A stretch of 24,596 bases of DNA from JBELMB01 sp042088665 (GCA_042088665.1 JBELMB010000066.1:1-24596), one strand, 5' to 3'. Counted from the stretch's first letter, positions 1 to 7,381 are shown. Notes: generated by a model from the sequence alone, not told the origin. Numbers and translations: made by a program.

Positions 1-10
1 AGGCCCCGGC

Positions 11-808
11 GTGAGACACTACCTGATCGCGCTGAGGGCCATCGTGATGCGCGAGGCATTGCGGTTCGTACAACAGCGCGGACGATTCGTGGCGGCGCTG
101 GTGCGACCGCTCGTCTGGCTGCTGGTCTTTGCCGCCGGGTTTCGCGCCGCGCTGGGGCTGTCGATCACCCCGCCCTACCAGACCTACATCCAGTACGAGA
201 CCTATATCGTGCCTGGCCTGTGCGGCATGATCATGCTGTTCAATGGCATGCAAAGCTCCCTGAGCCTCGTTTATGACCGCGAGATGGGCTCGATGCGGCT
301 CTTGCTGACAACGCCCCTGCCCCGTGGCTGGCTGCTGTTTTGCCGTTTGCTGGCCTCTACGGCGATCTCCATCCTGCAGGTCTATACCTTCCTGATCATT
401 GCCGATCTCTACGGGATGCGCTGGCCATGGGGCGGCTACGTCACTGTGCTGCCCGCGCTTGTGCTGGCCGGGCTGATGCTGGGCGCCATGGGACTGGCAT
501 TGTCGAGTTTCATCAAGCAGTTGGAGAATTTTGCCGGGGTGATGAACTTTGTCATCTTCCCGATGTTCTTCCTGTCGTCCGCGCTTTACCCGCTGTGGAA
601 GATGGCCGAAAGCTCCGAGCTTTTGCACAACATCTGCGCGGTGAACCCCTTTACCCATGCCGTGGAGATGATCCGCTTTGCGCTCTATATGGATGTCAAT
701 CTGGCGGCGACGCTATGGACCGCGCTGGCGGCGCTGGTGTTCCTCGGGCTGGCGCTTTGGGGGTATGATCCGGCGCGCGGCATGATGAAACGCAAGGCAG
801 GCCCATGA
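11..808 (+). CDS. PedC-like ABC-2 type transporter permease of a PQQ-alcohol dehydrogenase locus
   Basis: This is a 265-residue integral membrane protein with about six hydrophobic segments: near residues 25-47, 65-85, 105-130, 143-167, 175-195 and 230-250. The layout is that of an ABC-2 permease, including the 'YDREMGSMRLLLTTPLPR' coupling region near residues 88-105. It resembles the PedC/LutF-type permeases found beside PQQ-dependent alcohol dehydrogenases, which have been linked to growth with scarce lanthanides; that link is recalled family knowledge, not shown here. The GTG start lies 10 nt into the window, so the partner ATPase is probably just upstream and unseen. It reads toward the Sel1-repeat gene 70 nt downstream and probably shares a transcript with it. 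The family call is firm, the substrate is not. Confidence 0.85.
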   Translation: MRHYLIALRAIVMREALRFVQQRGRFVAALVRPLVWLLVFAAGFRAALGLSITPPYQTYIQYETYIVPGLCGMIMLFNGMQSSLSLVYDREMGSMRLLLTTPLPRGWLLFCRLLASTAISILQVYTFLIIADLYGMRWPWGGYVTVLPALVLAGLMLGAMGLALSSFIKQLENFAGVMNFVIFPMFFLSSALYPLWKMAESSELLHNICAVNPFTHAVEMIRFALYMDVNLAATLWTALAALVFLGLALWGYDPARGMMKRKAGP

Positions 809-878
809 TGCGGCCCCCGCAACGCAGGGCGTGCCGCGCCACCGGAAATGTGATAAGACCGCCCGAAAGGAGACCGAG

Positions 879-1412
879 ATGACACGCTGGACACTGATGA
901 TATGCCTCGTTGCAGCCCCCGCCCTCGCCGAAGACGACGGCGGCATGCTGAACCCACCGGAGATGGGCATGGACCGCGTCCTGCAAAACATCCGCAACGG
1001 GCAGACGGACATGAACACCTGCGCTGCGGGCTATCACTTTACCAAGAAGGGCGACCATGTCGATGCGCGCGATGTCTTCGAGCTTTGTGCGACACAGGGC
1101 GGTTTCACCTCGGCGATGACATGGATGGGCCAGTTGGACAACAATGGTCTGGGCGGGGAGTACAATCCCGACGCGGCGGCGGAATGGGATCGGCGTGCGG
1201 CGGATGCCGGGGACCCCGTGGGGCAGTTCAACTACGGGATCGCACTGATGCGCGGGCATGGCGTGGCACGCGATGAGACGCGCGGGCGCGCCCTTGTGGA
1301 TCAGGCCGCCGACGCTGGTCTGGAGATTGCGCTTCGTTTGCAGGGCGCGGCCTATGATCTGGACGAAGTGACCCCGGACGCCGACAACTGGAAATACGCA
1401 CCCGCCTTCTGA
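879..1412 (+). CDS. Secreted Sel1-repeat (TPR-like) protein
   Basis: This is a 177-residue protein with a short signal peptide (about residues 1-17, ending ALA before EDDGG). It carries at least two Sel1-type helical repeats, seen as 'GDPVGQFNYGIALMRGHGVARDETRG' spacing near residues 107-132 and a looser copy before it. Sel1 repeats are protein-interaction scaffolds, so a periplasmic adaptor role is likely. The ATG at 879 is chosen over an in-frame ATG at 831 because AAAGGAG (866-872) lies six bases before it and because it opens directly on the signal peptide. It follows the PedC-like permease in the same direction, which suggests a role in the quinoprotein system, but no partner can be named. 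Confidence 0.8.
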   Translation: MTRWTLMICLVAAPALAEDDGGMLNPPEMGMDRVLQNIRNGQTDMNTCAAGYHFTKKGDHVDARDVFELCATQGGFTSAMTWMGQLDNNGLGGEYNPDAAAEWDRRAADAGDPVGQFNYGIALMRGHGVARDETRGRALVDQAADAGLEIALRLQGAAYDLDEVTPDADNWKYAPAF

Positions 1413-1431
1413 GCGGCCTTTGGGCGGTCTT

Positions 1432-1459
1432 CAGGGCAATCCTTCTTGCCAAAGCCCTG
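1432..1459. terminator. Weak hairpin between converging genes, possible terminator
   Basis: CAGGGC (1432-1437) pairs with GCCCTG (1454-1459), and an inner GGCAA/TTGCC pair sits inside it. It starts 20 nt after the Sel1 gene stop, in the 275-nt gap between that gene and the leftward ABC ATPase. There is no clear T-run on either side, so termination is only a guess. Nothing else convincing was seen in 1413-1687. Confidence 0.3.
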
Positions 1460-1687
1460 CTTGGATCTCTGGCCAAACCCATGGACGGTCCACTGGACGA
1501 AATGGCGCATGCCGCGGCCCCTGCACCCTTGCCTTTCGCTCTGACGAATGGGCGGCGAACACTCCGGCAGAGACGGCAAGACCCCATGTCTCGGGTCAGT
1601 TTCTTGCGTCATTGGTGACGGTGCGGGCCAATCGCACGGGGCTCTCCCTGCGCGGTGAAACGACCGACAGGGCCACCAGCCACACGT

Positions 1688-2317
1688 TCAGTCCGTGACA
1701 AACGTGGCGGGCTGTCCTGCAAGGCGCAGGTGGCGCGTCGCAAGCCGGTCAGCCTCTGCCTCCACATGGGTGACGAGGACGCTGGCCACCGGACGCCCGG
1801 CGCGCAACCGCTCGAACAGGGACATCATTTCATCCACCAGGGCCGGGTCGAGCGAGACAAACGGCTCGTCCATCAACAGCACGTCCGGCTGCACGGCAAA
1901 GGCGCGGGCCAGCGACAGGCGGCGTTGTTGCCCGAGGGAGGTCTGCCCCGGGAACCGGTCGCCCAACCCGGCCAGCCCGACGGTCGCAAGCGCGTCTTCG
2001 GCCTGCGCCTCCCCTATGCCGGTGGTCAGGCACAGGTTCTGGCGCAGGGACCGCCACGGCAGCAGCGTGGGTTCCTGAAACACATAGGCCACCCGCCCGG
2101 GCAGTGTCAGATCCCCGTCATGCCCCTTTTCCAGCCCCGCCAATACGCGCAGAAGGCTGGTCTTGCCCACTCCGGACGGGCCGGTCAGCGCAAGGGTCTG
2201 CCCGGGATAGAGGTCAAAGGACAGCGCACCAAGAATGGGCCTGCCCCCGATGGACAGGCCCCTGAGATCCAGTCGAAGCGCGGGCGCGCCTTCAGCTGCC
2301 GGGTTGGACAAAGACAC
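1688..2317 (-). CDS. ABC transporter ATP-binding protein (SsuB/TauB-like)
   Basis: This is a roughly 209-residue ATPase of the nitrate/sulfonate/taurine importer type. It shows a Walker A (GPSGVGKTS), a Q-loop (FQEPTLLPW), Walker B (VLLMDEP) and an H-loop histidine (VTHVEAEA). The signature motif is degenerate: SLGQQ replaces LSGGQ. It overlaps the end of the substrate-binding-protein gene. The start is uncertain: GTG at 2317 gives a 26-nt overlap, TTG at 2311 has the better-spaced AGAGGG, and an in-frame ATG at 2365 would lengthen the overlap to 74 nt. The usual third gene, a membrane permease, is absent on both sides, so the ATPase must use a permease encoded elsewhere or the transporter is incomplete. 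Confidence 0.88.
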   Translation of the reverse strand: MSLSNPAAEGAPALRLDLRGLSIGGRPILGALSFDLYPGQTLALTGPSGVGKTSLLRVLAGLEKGHDGDLTLPGRVAYVFQEPTLLPWRSLRQNLCLTTGIGEAQAEDALATVGLAGLGDRFPGQTSLGQQRRLSLARAFAVQPDVLLMDEPFVSLDPALVDEMMSLFERLRAGRPVASVLVTHVEAEADRLATRHLRLAGQPATFVTD

Positions 2318-3275
2318 CCTCTGGCAATTCGGTGGCGTCACCCACGAGGTCGGAGCCGCCGACATCGGCCATCAGGCTCAGCATGCGGGCGGCGGCCTCT
2401 TCGTCCACCGGACCGGGGGCCGGGATGCCCGCGCGAAAACCCGCCTTGAGCGCGGCGAACTGCGCATCGGTCTTGGCGTTCATGCGCGGACGCAGACGGT
2501 CCCATTCGGCGTCGTCGCTGGCCAGCAGATCCTTTGCCGCGCGCGAGGCCGCGGCGAGGCCGCTCACCAGGTCCGGCGTCTCACGCAGCATCTCGCCACG
2601 CACCACATAGCCCAGAAGCGGCGTTTCCGGGTCAAGCCCAAGTGCCTGCGCCGCGGTGTCCACCGACAGCATGCGTTCCATACCTGCGGCTTCCATCTTG
2701 GCCATGAAGTGCCAGAAGTTGATCGCACCGGCGGTGTCACCCGACAGCGCCGATTTGAAGATCAGCGGCGGCGCGCCAAAGACCTGCTGCGTGTCCGCGG
2801 CCAGATCCATGCCATGTTCCTGCGCCGCATAGGCCTGCAGGATCAGCCAGCTCTTGTCGAGCGGACCGCCCGCGATGCCGATCTTCTTGCCCGCCAGATC
2901 CGCGAGGCTGGTGATGCCGCTGTCCTTGCCCACCATCACGCCGCCAACGGCCTTCGAGTAGGGAATAAAGACATAGTCCCGGCCCGCCGCGCGTTGCCGC
3001 GCCACCCAGAGCCAGTCCGAGACGATCACATCCGTCTCGCCGCCCTGAAACGCCACCTTGGCAGCGGAGCCACCGGCCACGCCCTGCACCGACAGCTCAA
3101 AGCCGTTGGCGGCATCAAGCCCGTGGTGCTGTATCGTATCGAGTTCCCAGTTGACCGTGCCGAATTTGAGCACGGAGGCCCGCAGAACGGGCGTCTCTGC
3201 AAGCGCGCTAACGCTTGTCACCGCTGTCACGGCAAACGCCGCCACCGCGGCCGTAAGGCTGCGGACAAGTCCCAT
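2292..3275 (-). CDS. ABC transporter periplasmic substrate-binding protein (NMT1/SsuA-like)
   Basis: This 327-residue secreted protein has a signal peptide ending near residue 26 (SALA before ETPV). The rest reads as a type-II periplasmic binding fold of the NMT1/SsuA/TauA kind: an early beta-strand and 'GFELSVQGVAGGSAAKVAFQ' near residues 58-77, the dimer-hinge stretch 'LADLAGKKIGIAGGPLDKSW', and a C-terminal helical part. The ATG at 3275 has a strong AGGGAGGAG site on the minus strand (plus coordinates 3281-3289). It is co-transcribed with the overlapping ATPase. The ligand cannot be read from the sequence. Its position in a PQQ-dehydrogenase neighbourhood makes an alcohol, cofactor or metal-chelate substrate conceivable, but a sulfonate-like solute is just as possible. 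Confidence 0.87.
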   Translation of the reverse strand: MGLVRSLTAAVAAFAVTAVTSVSALAETPVLRASVLKFGTVNWELDTIQHHGLDAANGFELSVQGVAGGSAAKVAFQGGETDVIVSDWLWVARQRAAGRDYVFIPYSKAVGGVMVGKDSGITSLADLAGKKIGIAGGPLDKSWLILQAYAAQEHGMDLAADTQQVFGAPPLIFKSALSGDTAGAINFWHFMAKMEAAGMERMLSVDTAAQALGLDPETPLLGYVVRGEMLRETPDLVSGLAAASRAAKDLLASDDAEWDRLRPRMNAKTDAQFAALKAGFRAGIPAPGPVDEEAAARMLSLMADVGGSDLVGDATELPEGVFVQPGS

Positions 3276-3585
3276 GTCGTCTCCTCCCTGTTTTGCCGGA
3301 GATTATCAAAGACGGGGCCATGGAAACCCGCGACCATGGTCGTAGGCTGGATCTGGATCACAGCCGCCGCAGCGCCTGCGCCCTTGCGCCGGGGGTCGTC
3401 AAGGCCCCGGGAGGCCCCCCAAAATACGTCTGCATCCCTTTGAAGGTCCTTGCTGAAAAGTATTCCCGCTTCCGTCAGACTATCAAAAACAGAATGCTCG
3501 GCAGCGCTGCACGGAGAGACTCCTTGAGGCCCAATATGGTGGCTTTCGGAACTTGTGTCGTGACACCCCCCCTCACACCAATGAA
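3276..3585. other. Non-coding gap upstream of the binding-protein operon
   Basis: These 310 nt carry no supported gene. They hold the Shine-Dalgarno site of the leftward binding-protein gene and must contain its promoter. A perfect 12-bp palindrome, CGACCATGGTCG (3331-3342), lies about 56 nt upstream of that start and is a possible operator. A second short palindrome, GCAGCGCTGC (3501-3510), followed on the minus strand by a T-run (plus 3485-3489), may help end transcription of the leftward ORF at 3586-3978. From about 3420 the stretch is visibly richer in A/T than its surroundings. Confidence 0.4.
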
Positions 3586-3978
3586 TTACGCCATCTTGAA
3601 GGGGCAGAGCTGCAGACCGTCACGACCAGTTCGCCGCGCTCTTTTCTTGAAGTCTTCATTGCAAAATACGGCATCAAGCCAATTTGGGCCATGGTTTATG
3701 GCTCCTGGCACAATCCAACTGTCTGTCGTCAAAGAAAGTGGTGCAAGGCCATGTGTTTGTTCTTTTCCTCCAGCGGGCCCTGCAGCGTCTACGGTCAGAA
3801 ATTCAAGCCATGGGGCAACAAACCAGTATTGGCGATCTTTCATCTGTCTCTCATGAATTGCGTCCCAGACGTTTTTCACTTCCGGGAAATCTCGGGCCTC
3901 TGGATCCAGGTCTTCGACAAGCGCTTTCCCCTCACCCCGCCTCGTCAGCCGCGACAGAATCTCTGACCTGTCGCGCAA
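3586..3978 (-). CDS. Hypothetical protein, atypical base composition
   Basis: This is a 130-residue protein that I do not recognise. It begins with a basic helical segment, has an aromatic-rich centre (QYWFVAPWLEFLTV near residues 49-62) and ends on a lysine/arginine-rich tail. No signal peptide or membrane segment is seen. It starts at TTG 8 nt after the stop of the upstream secreted-protein gene. The frame also stays open upstream into that gene, so the true start may be earlier, although no better start codon was found. Codons such as AGA, ATA and TTG are much commoner here than in neighbours and the DNA is lower in GC, suggesting acquisition or relaxed selection. It could be spurious, but the opposite-strand ORF looks less protein-like. 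Confidence 0.45.
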   Translation of the reverse strand: MRDRSEILSRLTRRGEGKALVEDLDPEARDFPEVKNVWDAIHERQMKDRQYWFVAPWLEFLTVDAAGPAGGKEQTHGLAPLSLTTDSWIVPGAINHGPNWLDAVFCNEDFKKRARRTGRDGLQLCPFKMA

Positions 3979-3986
3979 CCGCGCGA

Positions 3987-4547
3987 TCAGGGACTGATAC
4001 CTGCTTCGATCACGAGCCTCGGCAACCAGAAGCTGTCGGGATCTCCCTCTTCGAGATCGTACTCCTGCACGGGCCGCAGGTCGCCGGCTGCTGGCGGGGC
4101 GGAGAGAATGTCCATGTCCATCTCATGCAGGTGTCCGACAAGGCGGCCGTCCTCTTCGCTCAACTTGTAGTAGACCCCGTTCCACATGTTGATGCCGTAC
4201 TCCGTTGCGCCCTTCCACAGGAAGAGAAAATCGTATTCGAGATCCGTCAGATCCCCCTCGGCAAGCCGTCTGCGGTTCTCATAGGGGTAAGGCACATGGC
4301 ACCAGTGCTTGTCCGGGCCTTCGAGACATTTGAACGGGCGCATCGACAGGAAATGATCGCTAAAGGGAGCCGCTTCCATGGCGATGTCATATGTGCCCTC
4401 TGCGTCCAATTCGATCCCGGCCACCATGATCCGGCTGCCGTCCGCCTGTTCCAGAAAGGCGCTGTAGCGCCCCGCATCCGGCCCGGCAAAGGTGGCAGAG
4501 GCGCAGAAAATGGCCGCGCAGGCACAGATTGATAGGCCTCGTCGCAT
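3987..4547 (-). CDS. Secreted protein of unknown function, divergent from the PQQ dehydrogenase
   Basis: This 186-residue protein begins with a clear signal peptide (about residues 1-21, ending ATFA before GPDAG). The mature part is acidic and aromatic-rich, with two cysteines near residues 74 and 83 that could form a disulfide. Acidic runs include LAEGDLTDLEYD and HEMDMDI. I know no domain for it. GGGGA precedes the ATG at a normal distance. It shares a 237-nt divergent promoter region with the lanthanide-type dehydrogenase, which suggests joint regulation and a periplasmic location. A role in metal or cofactor handling would fit the context but rests only on position and acidity. Confidence 0.75.
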   Translation of the reverse strand: MRRGLSICACAAIFCASATFAGPDAGRYSAFLEQADGSRIMVAGIELDAEGTYDIAMEAAPFSDHFLSMRPFKCLEGPDKHWCHVPYPYENRRRLAEGDLTDLEYDFLFLWKGATEYGINMWNGVYYKLSEEDGRLVGHLHEMDMDILSAPPAAGDLRPVQEYDLEEGDPDSFWLPRLVIEAGISP

Positions 4548-4593
4548 GGTGACGGTCCCCCTCGGTCAAACGGATTCACAAGCGATTTGGCAG

Positions 4594-4695
4594 GTAACCT
4601 GAGACAGTTACGGCGCAAACGCATGTCTTTTGTGCAGATGTCACGGGAAAGTGTAACTGTTGGGCTCTGCCCGTATCCGACCATTGTACTATACT
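4594..4695. promoter_or_regulatory. Divergent promoter region with inverted ACAGTTAC/GTAACTGT pair
   Basis: The 237-nt space between the secreted-protein gene and the PQQ dehydrogenase holds several ordered elements. GTAAC (4594-4598) and GTTAC (4607-4611) form a small inverted repeat. ACAGTTAC (4604-4611) recurs inverted as GTAACTGT (4653-4660). GGGCTCTGCCC (4662-4672) is a short palindrome placed where a -35 box would be relative to TATACT (4690-4695), a good -10-like hexamer with no matching -35. This looks like an activator-dependent promoter for the dehydrogenase. The elements are read directly; their function is inferred. Confidence 0.4.
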
Positions 4696-4784
4696 CTCCG
4701 GGTTTCCCTCTCGCGATACTGCCTGCCATGGAATCTGCCCCGTCCATCAAGACGACGGGCGGGGCCTGCTTGGGAGGAACCAGC

Positions 4785-6548
4785 ATGAAGTATCTCGTCC
4801 TCGCCGCCACGGCGAGTGTCATGGCCATGAGCGCCGCGTTTGCCGAAGTCACCGAAGAGATGTTGGCAAACGACGCGACGATCACCGACCAGATCGTGAC
4901 CAACGGCATGGGGCGCCACCTGCAGCGCTACAGCCCGCTGGACACGCTCAACAAGGACAACGTCAAGAACCTCGTGCCCGCGTGGGCGTTTTCCCTCGGT
5001 GGCGAAAAGCAGCGCGGCCAGGAAACCCAGCCGATCATCTATGACGGTGTGATGTATATCACTGGCTCCTATTCGCGCATCTACGCCATCGACGTGAAGA
5101 CCGGTGCAGAGCTGTGGCAGTACGACGCCCGCCTGCCCGAAGGCATCCTGCCCTGCTGTGACGTGATCAACCGGGGCGCGGCGATCTACGGCGACAAGAT
5201 CATCTTTGGCACGCTGGACGCACGCATCGTGGCGCTGAACAAGGACACCGGCAAGGTTGTCTGGCGCGACAAGATCGCCGACTACAAGGCGGGCTATTCC
5301 TACACCGCCGCACCGCTGATCGTCGACGGCCTCGTGGTCACCGGCAACTCCGGCGGCGAATTCGGCATCGTGGGCACCGTGCAGGCACGTGACGTCGACA
5401 GCGGCGATCTCGTCTGGGAGCGTCCGGTGATCGAAGGTCACATGGGCATGCTGAACGGCGAAGAAAGCACCATGACCGGCACGCTGAACGCCTCCTGGCC
5501 CGGCGACATGTGGAAGACCGGCGGCGGCGCCACATGGCTTGGTGGATCCTACGACGCGCGCACCGACACGCTGATCTTTGGCGCAGGCAACCCGGCGCCC
5601 TGGAACAGCTGGCTGCGCGATGCTGGCCAGAAGAACGACGGCTCCGGCGACAACCTTTATGCCGCGTCGCGTATCGGCATTGACCCCGCCACCGGCGAGA
5701 TCAAGTGGCACTTCCAGACCACGCCGCGCGAAGGCTGGGACTATGACGGCGTGAACGAAGTGGTCGCCTATGACGACCGTGACGGCAACATGCGCCTCGC
5801 CACGGCGGACCGGAACGGCTTCTTCTACGTTCTCGATGCCGAGGATGGCAGCTTTGTGCGCGGTCTGCCCTTCGTGAAGGACATCTCCTGGGCCGAAGGT
5901 CTGGACGAGAATGGCCGTCCGATCTTTGTCGAGGAAAACCGTCCCGGTGACCCGGCCGCCGCGGCCGATGGTGCCAAGGGCGACGTCATCTTTGCCTCGC
6001 CCTCCTTCCTGGGTGGCAAGAACTGGATGCCGATGGCCTTCTCGCAGAACACCGGCAACTTCTACGTGCCCTCCAACGAATGGGGCATGGACATCTGGAA
6101 CGAGCCGATCACCTACAAGAAGGGCGCGGCCTACCTTGGCGCGGGCTTCACCATCAAGCCCAACTACGAGGACCACATCGGCTCTCTGAAGGCGATCGAC
6201 CCGGACACCGGCGAGCTCAAGTGGGAGTACAAGAACGACGCTCCGCTTTGGGGTGGCGTGATGACCACCGGTGGCGGCCTCGTCTTCACCGGCACACCGG
6301 AAGGCAACTTCATCGCGCTGGACGATGAAACCGGTGAGGTTCTGTGGTCCTTCCAGACCGGGTCCGGCATTGTCGGCCAGCCCGTCACCTGGGAAATGGA
6401 AGGCGAGCAATACGTCTCGATCATTTCCGGCTGGGGCGGCGCGGTTCCGCTCTGGGGTGGTGAAGTGGCCAAGAAGGTCAACTACCTGAATCAGGGTGGC
6501 CTGCTGTGGACCTTCAAACTGCCCAAGCAACTGGCATCCGCTGACTAA
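4785..6548 (+). CDS. PQQ-dependent alcohol dehydrogenase, lanthanide type (ExaF/PedH/XoxF-like)
   Basis: This 587-residue periplasmic quinoprotein oxidises primary alcohols to aldehydes and passes electrons to a cytochrome c. It has a signal peptide (residues 1-20, ending AFA), tryptophan-docking propeller repeats such as 'AIDVKTGAELWQYD', and the vicinal cysteine pair C124-C125 (PCCDVINRG) next to the PQQ. The metal ligands are E192 (GGEFG), N269 (GAGNPAPWN) and D319 (WDYDG). The extra D321, two residues after the catalytic Asp, is the mark of lanthanide-using enzymes; calcium forms have Ala or Ser there. GNPAPWN resembles ExaF/PedH more than XoxF. The ATG at 4785 is chosen over the longer frame from 4587 because GGGAGG precedes it and it opens on the signal peptide. 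No cytochrome gene lies next to it in this window. Confidence 0.95.
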   Translation: MKYLVLAATASVMAMSAAFAEVTEEMLANDATITDQIVTNGMGRHLQRYSPLDTLNKDNVKNLVPAWAFSLGGEKQRGQETQPIIYDGVMYITGSYSRIYAIDVKTGAELWQYDARLPEGILPCCDVINRGAAIYGDKIIFGTLDARIVALNKDTGKVVWRDKIADYKAGYSYTAAPLIVDGLVVTGNSGGEFGIVGTVQARDVDSGDLVWERPVIEGHMGMLNGEESTMTGTLNASWPGDMWKTGGGATWLGGSYDARTDTLIFGAGNPAPWNSWLRDAGQKNDGSGDNLYAASRIGIDPATGEIKWHFQTTPREGWDYDGVNEVVAYDDRDGNMRLATADRNGFFYVLDAEDGSFVRGLPFVKDISWAEGLDENGRPIFVEENRPGDPAAAADGAKGDVIFASPSFLGGKNWMPMAFSQNTGNFYVPSNEWGMDIWNEPITYKKGAAYLGAGFTIKPNYEDHIGSLKAIDPDTGELKWEYKNDAPLWGGVMTTGGGLVFTGTPEGNFIALDDETGEVLWSFQTGSGIVGQPVTWEMEGEQYVSIISGWGGAVPLWGGEVAKKVNYLNQGGLLWTFKLPKQLASAD

Positions 6549-6573
6549 CCTTTTGCCAGACAGACAGAAATTG

Positions 6574-6600
6574 CGGCGCGCCTCCCATGGGGGCGCGCCG
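6574..6600 (+). terminator. GC-rich hairpin after the PQQ dehydrogenase
   Basis: CGGCGCGCC (6574-6582) pairs perfectly with GGCGCGCCG (6592-6600), and the loop contains a further CCCATGGG match. It lies 26 nt past the dehydrogenase stop and is followed only by TTGG, so it lacks a full T-run. It probably ends or attenuates the dehydrogenase transcript before the regulator operon. Confidence 0.65.
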
Positions 6601-6620
6601 TTGGTGTCAGTACCATTGGA

Positions 6621-6641
6621 TAAGGGACAGCCTGTCCCCTA
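6621..6641. promoter_or_regulatory. Palindromic putative operator before the response-regulator operon
   Basis: GGGACAG (6624-6630) and CTGTCCC (6632-6638) form a perfect 7+7 palindrome around one central C. With the flanks, 9 of 10 base pairs match on each side. It lies about 50 nt upstream of the TTG start of the regulator gene, just after a TTGGAT (6616-6621) that could serve as a -35 box. A dimeric regulator, perhaps the LuxR-type protein itself, is the likely ligand. This is inferred from symmetry and position. Confidence 0.5.
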
Positions 6642-6691
6642 AATGCTAGAACGACGGAGCAGACCTGGAACAGGCCACAGGGAGAACGATC

Positions 6692-7381
6692 TTGCAGACA
6701 ACAGAGGAGACCGAGCTCGCGCATGCGTTGATTGTCGATGACCATCCGCTGTTTTGCGACGCCCTGTCGATGACGTTGAAGACCATTCCCGGTGTGAAAG
6801 ACGTGGCCGCCGCCAGCCGTCTCGAGGATGCGCTGACCTACGTCCAGTCGAACCGCGACATCCATGTCATCCTGCTGGACCTGAACCTGCCGGACGTGAA
6901 TGGCCTCGACGGCCTGATCCGGCTCAAACGCGCGGCAGGCGATGTGCCCGTGCTGGTCGTGTCCTCGATGGCGGAAAACCGGATGATCTCTTCGGTGATG
7001 CGCGCCGGTGCCAGCGGCTTTGTGCCCAAGCACAGCCAGCGCGAAGTGTTCCACGAGGCGTTTGGCGTCTTGGGCCGTGGCAATGCCTTCCTGCCGGAAG
7101 GTTTTGTCGAAGTGCCCGAGAGCGCCGATGCCGACACGGCGCAAAGCGCTGCGATGTCACGTATCTCGACCCTGACGGATCAACAGGCGCGGATCCTGCA
7201 ATTGATCTGCGAGGGCAAGCTGAACAAGCAGATCGCCTTTGATCTGTCGATCGCGGAAACCACGGTCAAGGCGCATGTCACAGCGATCATGCGCAAACTG
7301 GGCGTCCAGAGCCGCACGCAAGCCGTGCTGATCGCCGGTCAGGCGCAATTCGCGAATTTCTTGCCAAAGGACGACGCCTGA
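6692..7381 (+). CDS. LuxR/NarL-family two-component response regulator
   Basis: This 229-residue regulator has an N-terminal receiver domain and a C-terminal LuxR helix-turn-helix. The receiver shows the acidic pair D16-D17 (LIVDDHP), phospho-acceptor D63 (ILLDLNLPD), S91 and K113 (FVPKHS). The DNA-binding part spans about residues 165-225, with 'LNKQIAFDLSIAETTVKAHV' as its core. The start is TTG at 6692, with AGGGAGA at a normal distance. It heads an operon with the FIST protein and the hybrid kinase, right after the PQQ dehydrogenase. In other bacteria, regulators of this type (AgmR/ErbR, FlhR) turn on PQQ-alcohol dehydrogenases, so control of the upstream gene is likely but not shown. Confidence 0.92.
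   Translation: MQTTEETELAHALIVDDHPLFCDALSMTLKTIPGVKDVAAASRLEDALTYVQSNRDIHVILLDLNLPDVNGLDGLIRLKRAAGDVPVLVVSSMAENRMISSVMRAGASGFVPKHSQREVFHEAFGVLGRGNAFLPEGFVEVPESADADTAQSAAMSRISTLTDQQARILQLICEGKLNKQIAFDLSIAETTVKAHVTAIMRKLGVQSRTQAVLIAGQAQFANFLPKDDA

Noticed and set aside
4689..6530. Long open frame (613 codons) on the minus strand opposite the PQQ dehydrogenase
   Set aside because: It mirrors a strongly recognisable gene; long antisense frames are expected from G/C-biased third positions, and its translation has no family motifs.
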